Assembly (NCBI GenBank): GCA_009781815.1
Contig: WQVB01000080.1
Span: 1-6,086 of the forward strand
Reading direction: 5' to 3'
Length of the DNA: 6,086 nt
Origin: Defluviitaleaceae bacterium
GTDB taxonomy: Bacteria; Bacillota; Clostridia; Lachnospirales; WRAX01
The position numbers were made by a program, and so were the translations under genes. The notes below the pieces were generated by a model. It had not been told where the DNA came from and did not search any database. It was given only the letters and a program-made list of their open reading frames with translations. This document shows, one piece after another, positions 1 to 4,887 of this stretch (positions are counted from its first letter, which is position 1; every line of letters starts with the position of its first letter).

Positions 1-53
1 ACTATTTTGAGTATTGTGTTCAAAGTTACTATAACTTTTCTCTTATCGCTCAT
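1..53 (-). CDS. Partial CDS (N-terminus only), unknown product
   Basis: Only the first 17 codons lie in the window; they read MSDKRKVIVTLNTILKI and run off the left edge. The start is well supported: an ATG at 51-53 is preceded by a GGAGG ribosome site (complement of 62-66) with 8 nt spacing, and that site lies inside the last codons of the upstream gene. The start codon is only 3 nt beyond the upstream stop, so the two are probably translationally coupled and in one operon. The basic start followed by a run of hydrophobic residues could be the beginning of a membrane anchor or signal sequence, but too little is visible to say. I do not recognise the product. Confidence 0.6.
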   Translation of the reverse strand, partial: MSDKRKVIVTLNTILKI

Positions 54-56
54 TTT

Positions 57-461
57 TTAAGCCTCCATTTCATTTATATATTCTATATTAGCCTTTTGTA
101 AAAACTGCAAAACATCCTCTTCCCACATTCTAGCTTGGCTTTTGTCCATAGTAAAAGTTTTTTGAGCAAAGCCCGTGGTGATGGTGGTTTTGCTTTCTTC
201 AAAATAGATGTTTATACAGCCCTCTCCCCCTGATGATAAAACAAGCTTTATAGCTTTAGGTGTTTTGCCACCCTTTACAAAATCAAAAGCATAAGGCTTT
301 ATAACGCCCCATTTTGGTGGCTCTTCTTCTGCCACTTTATATACCTCAAAGCTAGCAAAGCTTTGTATGTTTAAAGTGTGCAAATCAAACCCATCAAAAA
401 CATCTTCTTTAAGAAGCTTTGCCATAAAGCCTTTTACATCTACAATGGATAATGATAACAT
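57..461 (-). CDS. DUF5721 family protein (conserved hypothetical)
   Basis: A 134-residue soluble protein with no signal peptide or membrane segment. From memory it matches DUF5721, a family of unknown function known mainly from Lachnospiraceae. The start MLSLSIVDVKGFMAKLL, the central KPYAFDFVKGG segment and the C-terminal block with TTGFAQKTFTMDKS and W113 are the parts I recognise. It seems somewhat shorter than relatives I recall, the difference falling between the KLVLSS and INIYFEE strands. The ATG start at 459-461 has an AGGAG ribosome site (468-472) that overlaps the TAG stop of the preceding gene, leaving 8-9 nt between the genes. It is the second gene of a minus-strand operon behind a zinc-ribbon membrane protein. 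No catalytic motif is visible and I infer no function. The family assignment is by recall and could be confirmed by a Pfam search. Confidence 0.78.
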   Translation of the reverse strand: MLSLSIVDVKGFMAKLLKEDVFDGFDLHTLNIQSFASFEVYKVAEEEPPKWGVIKPYAFDFVKGGKTPKAIKLVLSSGGEGCINIYFEESKTTITTGFAQKTFTMDKSQARMWEEDVLQFLQKANIEYINEMEA

Positions 462-470
462 GTTAAGCTC

Positions 471-1673
471 CTAATTTTGAAGTAATATGTAAAACGGGAA
501 GCTCAAGCCTAGACCTAAAGCTTCATCCCAATCCCTAACGGGGAATACTTGCGAGTTGTGTATCAAAAACGAGCTGTGAGAGAACACCGCAAAGGCGGCA
601 TACTCCGTTCTGGATATAAACTGCGGCAGGTCTGTTTCGGCTATATGCCCCCTTCTATACAAATCAATAACCACAGCGTTGTGGCCATCTGATAAAAGAG
701 TGTTGTGGTCAAAATCCCAATCAGGCAACATATAAAGGTCAAAAGCAGGCAGGGCGTTATTGATGACTTGTATGGTGTTTGTGCCGCCTTCGGTGATAAC
801 AAGCTTTATCTCGGAGGTTGGGTATATCGAAAGTATATAATGCCTTAAAATATGGCTTTGCCCTGGAGTAGATACTGTAGCAAAAGCAAAACGCTCGTTG
901 GTGATTAGGTGCCGCATATGGATGTTTTGCTGATTTTCGTGGCTTCTTATAATGTTAAGGCTGCTTTGAAAAATGCTATGGCTTGCATCGGGCATGAGGT
1001 AGCCCCTTAAAGGCCCCCATGCATACTCACTTAAAACCCCATTTAAGCTCTCTCTAAACACATGGTGATGCCCGTAGGTAGAGTAAAGAGCGATGCCCGT
1101 TATGGTCTCTCTAGCTATAAAAACCACCAGATTGTTGCTTGTAGGTAGGTTTGCCTCGTCAACATCTGCAAAGCTAGCAGGGCGTAGGTATAAAATCTTT
1201 TTATTGTCTAGCCCTTCTTCAAAAAGGCCTGCAGTTACAAACTCACCTTGGGTAAAATTATATAAATACCCCGCATTAGACACGAAAATGTTGTCGCCCT
1301 CTACCAAAAGCTCCAAAACAGCTTGGTGCATAGCCTCCATGGCGTTTTGCAGATATTCTTCATCTTTTATGATTATAGGCTCGTCCTCTTCATGGGGTGT
1401 TTCGCCTTCGTTTTCATCATCTATAGCTTCATCAAGCGTGTCTTCTATTTGTGCTGCATCTCTTGAAAATAGATTGGTGAAAAAAGAAAGGTCAAGCCGC
1501 CCTTGCAGGTGCATTAAAAGAAGCAAAACACAGCCAGACAGCACCAAAACCACAGCTATCACCTTTATATATTTTCCTTTGCCGCTTTCCATCTTTTTTC
1601 TTACTGGAGTGCCGCAAACCTTGCAAACACCATCACTTGGCTGTAAGGTGTTGTTGCATTTTTTACAAGTCAA
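471..1673 (-). CDS. Zinc-ribbon, single-span membrane protein of unknown function
   Basis: About 400 residues. The N-terminus is a zinc ribbon, CxxC-x10-CxxC (Cys 3, 6, 17, 20), followed by a basic stretch (RKKMESGKGKYIK) and one hydrophobic membrane segment (about residues 37-56). A strongly acidic linker follows (about 72-106), then a C-terminal domain of about 290 residues with no motif that I recognise. The positive-inside rule puts the zinc ribbon in the cytoplasm and the large domain outside. This architecture (zinc-ribbon, span, outer domain) is common in Firmicutes proteins annotated only as zinc-ribbon domain proteins. The start is a TTG at 1671-1673, chosen because the GGAGG site at 1682-1686 sits 8 nt from it. 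An in-frame TTG two codons earlier (1679) would be only 2 nt away, and a stop (TGA) closes the frame further upstream. It is first in a minus-strand operon with DUF5721. Confidence 0.75.
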   Translation of the reverse strand: MTCKKCNNTLQPSDGVCKVCGTPVRKKMESGKGKYIKVIAVVLVLSGCVLLLLMHLQGRLDLSFFTNLFSRDAAQIEDTLDEAIDDENEGETPHEEDEPIIIKDEEYLQNAMEAMHQAVLELLVEGDNIFVSNAGYLYNFTQGEFVTAGLFEEGLDNKKILYLRPASFADVDEANLPTSNNLVVFIARETITGIALYSTYGHHHVFRESLNGVLSEYAWGPLRGYLMPDASHSIFQSSLNIIRSHENQQNIHMRHLITNERFAFATVSTPGQSHILRHYILSIYPTSEIKLVITEGGTNTIQVINNALPAFDLYMLPDWDFDHNTLLSDGHNAVVIDLYRRGHIAETDLPQFISRTEYAAFAVFSHSSFLIHNSQVFPVRDWDEALGLGLSFPFYILLQN

Positions 1674-1681
1674 AGCCAAAA

Positions 1682-1688
1682 CCTCCCC
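1682..1688 (-). promoter_or_regulatory. Ribosome binding site that decides a TTG start
   Basis: Read on the minus strand this is GGGGAGG. It lies 8 nt before the TTG ending at 1671 and only 2 nt before the TTG ending at 1677, so the inner TTG is the better initiation codon for the zinc-ribbon gene. No ATG or GTG competes in that frame, because a TGA lies just upstream. Confidence 0.65.
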
Positions 1689-1702
1689 TCAAAGCTAAAA
1701 AC

Positions 1703-1731
1703 ATTATACCACCCCACAAAAAAATTTGCAA
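1703..1731 (-). promoter_or_regulatory. Sigma-A type promoter of the zinc-ribbon/DUF5721 operon
   Basis: On the minus strand: -35 TTGCAA (1726-1731), a 17-bp spacer, and a perfect -10 TATAAT (1703-1708) preceded by TGG, an extended -10. The predicted transcription start is near 1696, giving a leader of about 22 nt that contains the GGGGAGG ribosome site. The match, ideal spacing and position make this the best-supported promoter in the window. Confidence 0.72.
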
Positions 1732-1754
1732 GACATGAGGTGATATGATAAAAT
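1726..1754 (+). promoter_or_regulatory. Divergent sigma-A type promoter sharing the -35 box
   Basis: On the plus strand: -35 TTGCAA (1726-1731), a 17-bp spacer, and -10 TAAAAT (1749-1754) preceded by TGA, again an extended -10. The -35 hexamer is its own reverse complement and is the same six bases used by the minus-strand promoter. The predicted start is near 1761. The next plus-strand gene is ExoIII at 2039, so the leader would be about 278 nt and would carry the whole REP-pair element. A closer promoter was not found. Confidence 0.5.
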
Positions 1755-1821
1755 TATGTTAGAGTTAGACTTTAAGTCAAGACCATCTTTCGTTATTCCT
1801 AGCTTGGGTGCTTATAACCCT

Positions 1822-1951
1822 GTAGGGAATGGATCCTTGGCTGACTTGCAGCTTGTCTGCAACAAAAGCTTATCCATTCCGTTATTATTCGGGCAGGGTT
1901 ATTATCATGGTTAGGGTAAACCATTGCGGAAGGGATAAATCCCTTCCCTAC
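1822..1951. repeat. REP-pair / MITE-like element, copy 1 (with loop insertion)
   Basis: Two hairpins face each other in inverted orientation, each with GTAG at its foot. Left: GTAG (1822-1825), then the stem halves GGAATGGAT (1826-1834) and ATCCATTCC (1872-1880), split by about 36 extra bases. Right, read on the minus strand: GTAG (complement of 1948-1951), then GGAAGGGAT/ATCCCTTCC (1928-1947). The right stem differs from the left by T-to-G on one side and A-to-C on the other, so pairing is kept. The hairpins are 47 nt apart, and between them ATGGTT/AACCAT (1907-1924) forms a third small stem. A second copy is at 5979-6072, and without the insertion the two copies are almost equal in length (about 95 and 94 bp). 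There is no coding capacity; mobilisation, if any, must be in trans. Confidence 0.8.
1835..1870. repeat. 36-nt insertion in the left hairpin loop of copy 1
   Basis: These bases replace a single T found at the same place in the intact hairpins of copy 2. They contain their own stem, TTGCAG/CTGCAA (1846-1851 and 1857-1862) with a CTTGT loop. The net gain is 35 nt. Short pieces (GACTTGCAG, AACAAAA) resemble the 35-bp tandem repeat next to copy 2. Confidence 0.5.
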
Positions 1952-1999
1952 AAGCTTAATAACCAAATCGAAATAATGTGATACGAGATAACCACATAT

Positions 2000-2015
2000 A
2001 GTTCCACGTGGAATG
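2000..2015. promoter_or_regulatory. parS-like palindrome upstream of ExoIII
   Basis: Bases 2002-2013 are a perfect 12-bp palindrome, TTCCACGTGGAA. With the flanking bases, 13 of 16 positions match TGTTCCACGTGGAACA, a form of the ParB/Spo0J binding site parS. The mismatches are at the outer positions 1, 15 and 16. It lies 24 nt before the ExoIII start, so it could instead be an operator for that gene. Chance palindromes of this length are expected about once per window; the parS match is the reason for listing it. Confidence 0.35.
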
Positions 2016-2038
2016 AATACACCTAGGAGGAAATTAAA

Positions 2039-2794
2039 ATGAAATTTATATCTTGGAATGTAAACGGCCTTAGAGCCTGTGCCAAAAAAGGCTTTTTCGA
2101 CTTTTTTAACGCAGAAGATGCCGACTTTTTTTGCCTGCAAGAAACCAAAATGCACGAAAGCCAGTTAGAGTTTGACTTCCCTGGCTATCATATATTTTTT
2201 AATGATGCCGAGAAAAAGGGCTATTCTGGCACGGCAATCTTCGCCAAACAAGCCCCGCTCTCAAGCTCTAAGGGCATCGGCATTGAAGAACACGACAAAG
2301 AAGGCCGTGTTATCACCCTCGAATATGATAAGTTTTACCTAGTAAATGTCTACACCCCCAACTCTAAAAGCGAGCTACTCCGCCTTGACTACCGTATGGA
2401 GTGGGAAGATGCCTTTCGTGCCTATCTCATAAACCTCCAAAATAAAAAGCCCGTGGTGCTTTGTGGCGATCTAAACGTAGCCCACAAAGAAATAGACCTT
2501 AAAAACCCCAAAACAAACCGCAAAAGTGCAGGCTTTACCGACCAAGAGCGTGGTAAAATAGAGGAGCTTTTAAACGCAGGCTTTGTAGACACCTTTCGCC
2601 ATCTCTACCCCGACACAACCGACGCCTACACCTGGTGGAGCATGATTTCAAGAGCAAGAGAACGAAACGCAGGCTGGCGTATCGACTATTTTGTAGTATC
2701 CGCCACCATTGCCAACAAAATAAAAGAAGCCACCATCTACGCAGACCAGCACGGCTCAGACCACTGCCCAGTGGGGCTTGTTTTGGATATTTAA
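2039..2794 (+). CDS. xth: Exodeoxyribonuclease III (AP endonuclease, ExoA type)
   Basis: 251 residues, the usual length for the family. It cuts DNA 5' of abasic sites and has 3'-5' exonuclease and 3'-phosphatase activity, acting in cytoplasmic base-excision repair with Mg2+. The endonuclease/exonuclease/phosphatase fold motifs are all present: SWNVNGLRA (N7, N9), LQETK (E35, metal ligand), VYTPNS (Y105), GDLNVAH (D144, N146), the TWW and RNAGWRIDYF blocks (D216) and the terminal SDHCP (D241, H242). No active-site residue is missing. The ATG is preceded by AGGAGG at 2025-2030 with 8 nt spacing. Regulation: a parS-like palindrome and a REP-type repeat lie in its leader, and an extended -10 promoter lies about 280 nt upstream. 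Downstream a 100-bp double-hairpin repeat starts 9 nt after the stop and may stop or stabilise the transcript. Bacillus relatives are called exoA. Confidence 0.96.
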   Translation: MKFISWNVNGLRACAKKGFFDFFNAEDADFFCLQETKMHESQLEFDFPGYHIFFNDAEKKGYSGTAIFAKQAPLSSSKGIGIEEHDKEGRVITLEYDKFYLVNVYTPNSKSELLRLDYRMEWEDAFRAYLINLQNKKPVVLCGDLNVAHKEIDLKNPKTNRKSAGFTDQERGKIEELLNAGFVDTFRHLYPDTTDAYTWWSMISRARERNAGWRIDYFVVSATIANKIKEATIYADQHGSDHCPVGLVLDI

Positions 2795-2802
2795 CCCACC
2801 TC

Positions 2803-2902
2803 CCGTCATCCCGTGCTTGACACGGGATCTAATTAGAGAAGGGCAGTCCTAGTTGGGTGTCCACTATCATACATAGATCCCGTGTCAAGCACGGGATGAC
2901 GG
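2803..2902. repeat. Paired palindromic repeat (29-bp perfect inverted repeat)
   Basis: The arms 2803-2831 and 2874-2902 are perfect reverse complements over 29 bp, separated by 42 nt. Each arm also contains its own hairpin, CCCGTG-CTTGA-CACGGG, flanked by GTCAT on one side and ATCT on the other. The transcript can therefore fold either as two small hairpins or as one long one. It begins 9 nt after the ExoIII stop and may act as a transcript end or 3' stabiliser, though no clear T-run follows. The sequence is unrelated to the GTAG family elsewhere in the window. Confidence 0.85.
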
Positions 2903-2903
2903 T

Positions 2904-2932
2904 ATGGGGCAAATTAGATTGACACGCCCCAT
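2904..2932. repeat. Small hairpin between the two palindromic repeats
   Basis: ATGGGGC (2904-2910) and GCCCCAT (2926-2932) pair perfectly over 7 bp with a 15-nt loop. It starts directly after the 29-bp inverted repeat and overlaps the degenerate third repeat unit, so it may be an alternative fold of that region. No T-run follows, so it is a weak terminator candidate at best. Confidence 0.4.
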
Positions 2933-2948
2933 GCTTTGCACGGGATCT
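2921..2948 (+). repeat. Degenerate third unit of the 2803-2902 repeat family
   Basis: Aligned without gaps to the left arm, 19 of 28 bases match, and 18 of the last 21, ending in the shared CACGGGATCT. The internal stem has one mismatch (CCCATG against CACGGG), so it is less stable than the other two units. It has the same orientation as the left arm and looks like an older, decayed copy. Confidence 0.6.
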
Positions 2949-2996
2949 CCCCCTCATTATACGTTATCATCAATTCGGATATCTAGGAGGCAAGCC

Positions 2997-3623
2997 ATGA
3001 AAAAACTAGTATCATCACTACTAACAAAAGATCAATTTTGGAGCATCATTGAAAAATCTAATCACGGCAAAAACTTAAAAGATGAACTTGCAAAGCTAAC
3101 CCAAGAAGAGCTTTTAGGGTACAAATATTGGTGGGATTATCTCCACGCAGAATCCTATAAGCAAGACCTATGGGCGGTGGCATATACCGTTATGGGCGGC
3201 TGCGGGGATGATGGCTTTGACTATTTTCGCTTTTGGCTTGTAACCCGTGGCCAAGACGTATATGAGGCAGCCCTTGCAAATACCGATAGCTTGTGTGATG
3301 AATTTGATAAAATACCCGATGGAGAATACCCTGAATGGGAGGAAGTAAGCTATATACACAGCGAAGTTTTTGAAGAAAAATGGGGCAAAGACATTTATGA
3401 TGCTGAGTGGGATGCACAAAATCACATAGAATTTTTGCCAACCCCTCGCCCTGAAATAGATTTTAAATGGGAGGAAGATGACGAAGAGTCCATCAAAGCC
3501 GTCTGCCCAAATACTTTTGACAAATGGTGGGGCAACAAGAAGTTTGGTTTTGATGTAGAGGAAGAGATGTCCTCGTTTCTTAGCGAAATAGGCATTAATC
3601 TTGATGATTTCAAAAAGCAATAA
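2997..3623 (+). CDS. DUF4240 domain-containing protein
   Basis: 208 residues, soluble, acidic (pI clearly low, many E and D in the C-terminal third). The N-terminal 130 residues fit DUF4240 as I know it: TKDQFWSIIE near the start, a LTQEELLGY helix, then DLWAVAYTVMGGCGDDGF (57-74), FRFWLVTRGQDVYEAAL (77-93) and an EEVSYIHSEVFEEKWG helix. The family is of unknown function and often stands alone. The start at 2997 is chosen because AGGAGG (2985-2990) lies 6 nt before it and the sequence then reads MKKLVSSLLT. The frame is open further upstream to an ATG at 2904, but that extension is read through the palindromic repeats and lacks a ribosome site. ExoIII is upstream on the same strand with 202 nt between, mostly repeats. 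No good promoter is visible, so read-through from ExoIII or a weak promoter is possible. Confidence 0.88.
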   Translation: MKKLVSSLLTKDQFWSIIEKSNHGKNLKDELAKLTQEELLGYKYWWDYLHAESYKQDLWAVAYTVMGGCGDDGFDYFRFWLVTRGQDVYEAALANTDSLCDEFDKIPDGEYPEWEEVSYIHSEVFEEKWGKDIYDAEWDAQNHIEFLPTPRPEIDFKWEEDDEESIKAVCPNTFDKWWGNKKFGFDVEEEMSSFLSEIGINLDDFKKQ

Positions 3624-3731
3624 AGCCCACTTTTAGGCGAAACAAGTTAGGGATGACATGCAGGTAAGTGATCAGCACATTTTTGTCCACTCCCTCAAAA
3701 AGATATAAAATTTTCTCGTGGATAAAGTTTG

Positions 3732-3760
3732 AAGGGGGTTAGCAAATGGCTAATCCCCTT
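3732..3760. terminator. Possible bidirectional terminator overlapping the tgt stop
   Basis: A 12-bp stem, AAGGGGGTTAGC (3732-3743) with GCTAATCCCCTT (3749-3760), one G-T wobble and an AAATG loop. It lies at the meeting point of the convergent DUF4240 and tgt genes and includes the last codons and stop of tgt (stop at 3750-3752). The tail is TTAAAA on the plus strand and TCAAACTTTA on the minus strand, so the T-run is poor in both directions. The rest of the 126-bp gap (3624-3731) shows nothing that I can name. Confidence 0.45.
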
Positions 3761-4883
3761 TAAAATCCTCAAGTTTTTGCTTTTTATAATTTGCAAAATT
3801 ACCACTCTTTATAGCCTCCCTAATCTCACCCATCATATTATTATAAAAATATAGATTATGCATAACACAAAGACGCATGCCCAGCATCTCTTTCGCCTTT
3901 AACAAATGGCGGATGTAGCCTCTAGTGTGGCTTTTGCACACAAGGCAGCCGCAAGCTGGGTCTATGGGGGCATCATCCCGCTCAAACTTTGCGTTAAAGA
4001 GGTTTAGCTTACCAAAAGCCGTGAAAACATGACCATGGCGGCCGTTGCGAGCAGGGAGGACGCAGTCGAAGAAATCAATGCCCCGCTCTACAGCCTCTAG
4101 GATGTTTTCGGGCGTGCCTACGCCCATTAGGTATGTAGGCTTGTCTTTTGGCAGGTGGGGTATGGTGGCGTCAAGCACATTGTACATTTCTTCGTGGCTT
4201 TCGCCTACGGCAAGGCCGCCTATGGCATAGCCCGCCATGTCAAAGTCAGTTATGGTTTTGGCATGCTCTATGCGTATATTGGGGTTGATGCCCCCTTGGT
4301 TGATGCCGAAAAGTAGCTGGTGGGGGTTTAGGGTTGTGGGCTTGGCATTTAGAGCGTCAATAGCATCTATAGAGCGTTTAAGCCACCTTGTGGTGCGGTC
4401 TACCGATGCTTGGATATATTCTTTCTCAGCTTTGGCTGGTGGGCATTCGTCAAAAGCCATAGCTATGGTGGACGCTAGGTTGCTTTGTATTGCCATGCTC
4501 TCCTCAGGCCCCATAAAGATTTTGCGACCGTCTATGTGTGAGGCAAAATATACCCCTTCTTCCTTGATACGGCGGAGCTTTGCTAGGGAAAACACCTGAA
4601 AGCCACCAGAATCGGTAAGAGTAGGCTTGCTCCAGCCCATAAAGTTTGCCACGCCGCCAAAATGTGCCACGGTTTCATCCCCTGGTCGCAAATGCAGGTG
4701 ATAGGTGTTTGCAAGGGCAACTTGGCATTTTGAGTCTTCTAAATCTTTAGCGTCTAAGCCCCCCTTTATGGCGGCGGCTGTTGCCACATTCATAAAAACT
4801 GGCGTCTCTATAGTGCCATGTACCGTTTCTAAAGTTGCTGTTTTAGCGTTGCCCTCGGTGTTTATAACTGTATATTTTTTCAT
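3750..4883 (-). CDS. tgt: tRNA-guanine(34) transglycosylase (queuosine pathway)
   Basis: 377 residues, normal family length, full domain. It swaps guanine at wobble position 34 of GUN-anticodon tRNAs (Asp, Asn, His, Tyr) for preQ1, a step toward queuosine. Visible motifs: TDSGGFQVFSL with D91, MAFDECPP with D145, QGG and GGLAVGE substrate-pocket loops, FFDCVLPARNGRHGHVFT with D273 as the expected covalent nucleophile, and the zinc site CGCLVC plus MHN (C311, C313, C316, H342). The GINQGG and IRIEH wording is typical of clostridial Tgt. The valine after GGLA is the residue I associate with preQ1-using bacterial enzymes, but this does not rule out queuine salvage. The ATG follows AAGGA with 8 nt spacing; that site lies within the last codons of the DUF1284 gene, 4 nt upstream, which suggests translational coupling. 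No queA, queG or queT is present in the window. Confidence 0.96.
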   Translation of the reverse strand: MKKYTVINTEGNAKTATLETVHGTIETPVFMNVATAAAIKGGLDAKDLEDSKCQVALANTYHLHLRPGDETVAHFGGVANFMGWSKPTLTDSGGFQVFSLAKLRRIKEEGVYFASHIDGRKIFMGPEESMAIQSNLASTIAMAFDECPPAKAEKEYIQASVDRTTRWLKRSIDAIDALNAKPTTLNPHQLLFGINQGGINPNIRIEHAKTITDFDMAGYAIGGLAVGESHEEMYNVLDATIPHLPKDKPTYLMGVGTPENILEAVERGIDFFDCVLPARNGRHGHVFTAFGKLNLFNAKFERDDAPIDPACGCLVCKSHTRGYIRHLLKAKEMLGMRLCVMHNLYFYNNMMGEIREAIKSGNFANYKKQKLEDFKGD

Positions 4884-4887
4884 AGGT

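Larger units (their letters stand above)
1680..2038. other. 359-bp intergenic region without a supported gene
   Basis: This gap separates two divergent transcription units. From left to right it holds the minus-strand leader, the overlapping divergent promoters (1703-1754), about 55 bp of plain sequence, a direct repeat GCTTATAACC, the REP-pair element (1822-1951), a near copy of the direct repeat, about 35 bp of A/T-rich sequence, a parS-like palindrome (2000-2015) and the ExoIII ribosome site AGGAGG (2025-2030). One 52-codon open frame runs through it, but I do not accept it as a gene. Confidence 0.7.

Noticed and set aside
1093..1698. Long plus-strand open frame opposite the zinc-ribbon gene
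   Set aside because: It is antisense to a gene with clear motifs, promoter and ribosome site, and its product is serine-rich and low in recognisable structure, as expected of a shadow frame. The same holds for the frames opposite tgt, DUF1284 and DUF4240.
1756..1914. A 52-codon open frame on the plus strand starting MLELDFKSRP and running through the REP-pair element
   Set aside because: It begins upstream of the predicted transcription start, its only ribosome-like sequence is about 12 nt away and overlaps promoter bases, the product resembles nothing I know, and most of it is read from repeat DNA.
1799..2155. Minus-strand open frame opposite the ExoIII start and the REP element
   Set aside because: It overlaps the conserved ExoIII N-terminus, has no ribosome site and no recognisable motif.
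2919..2962. TTGACA at 2919-2924 as a -35 box for the DUF4240 gene
   Set aside because: No acceptable -10 lies 16-18 bp downstream, and TTGACA is part of the repeat family itself. A TATACG at 2958 with TTTGCA at 2935 is too weak to list.
2904..2996. N-terminal extension of the DUF4240 gene to an ATG at 2904
   Set aside because: The extension is translated from palindromic repeat sequence and has no ribosome site, whereas the ATG at 2997 has AGGAGG at 6 nt and gives the expected family start.
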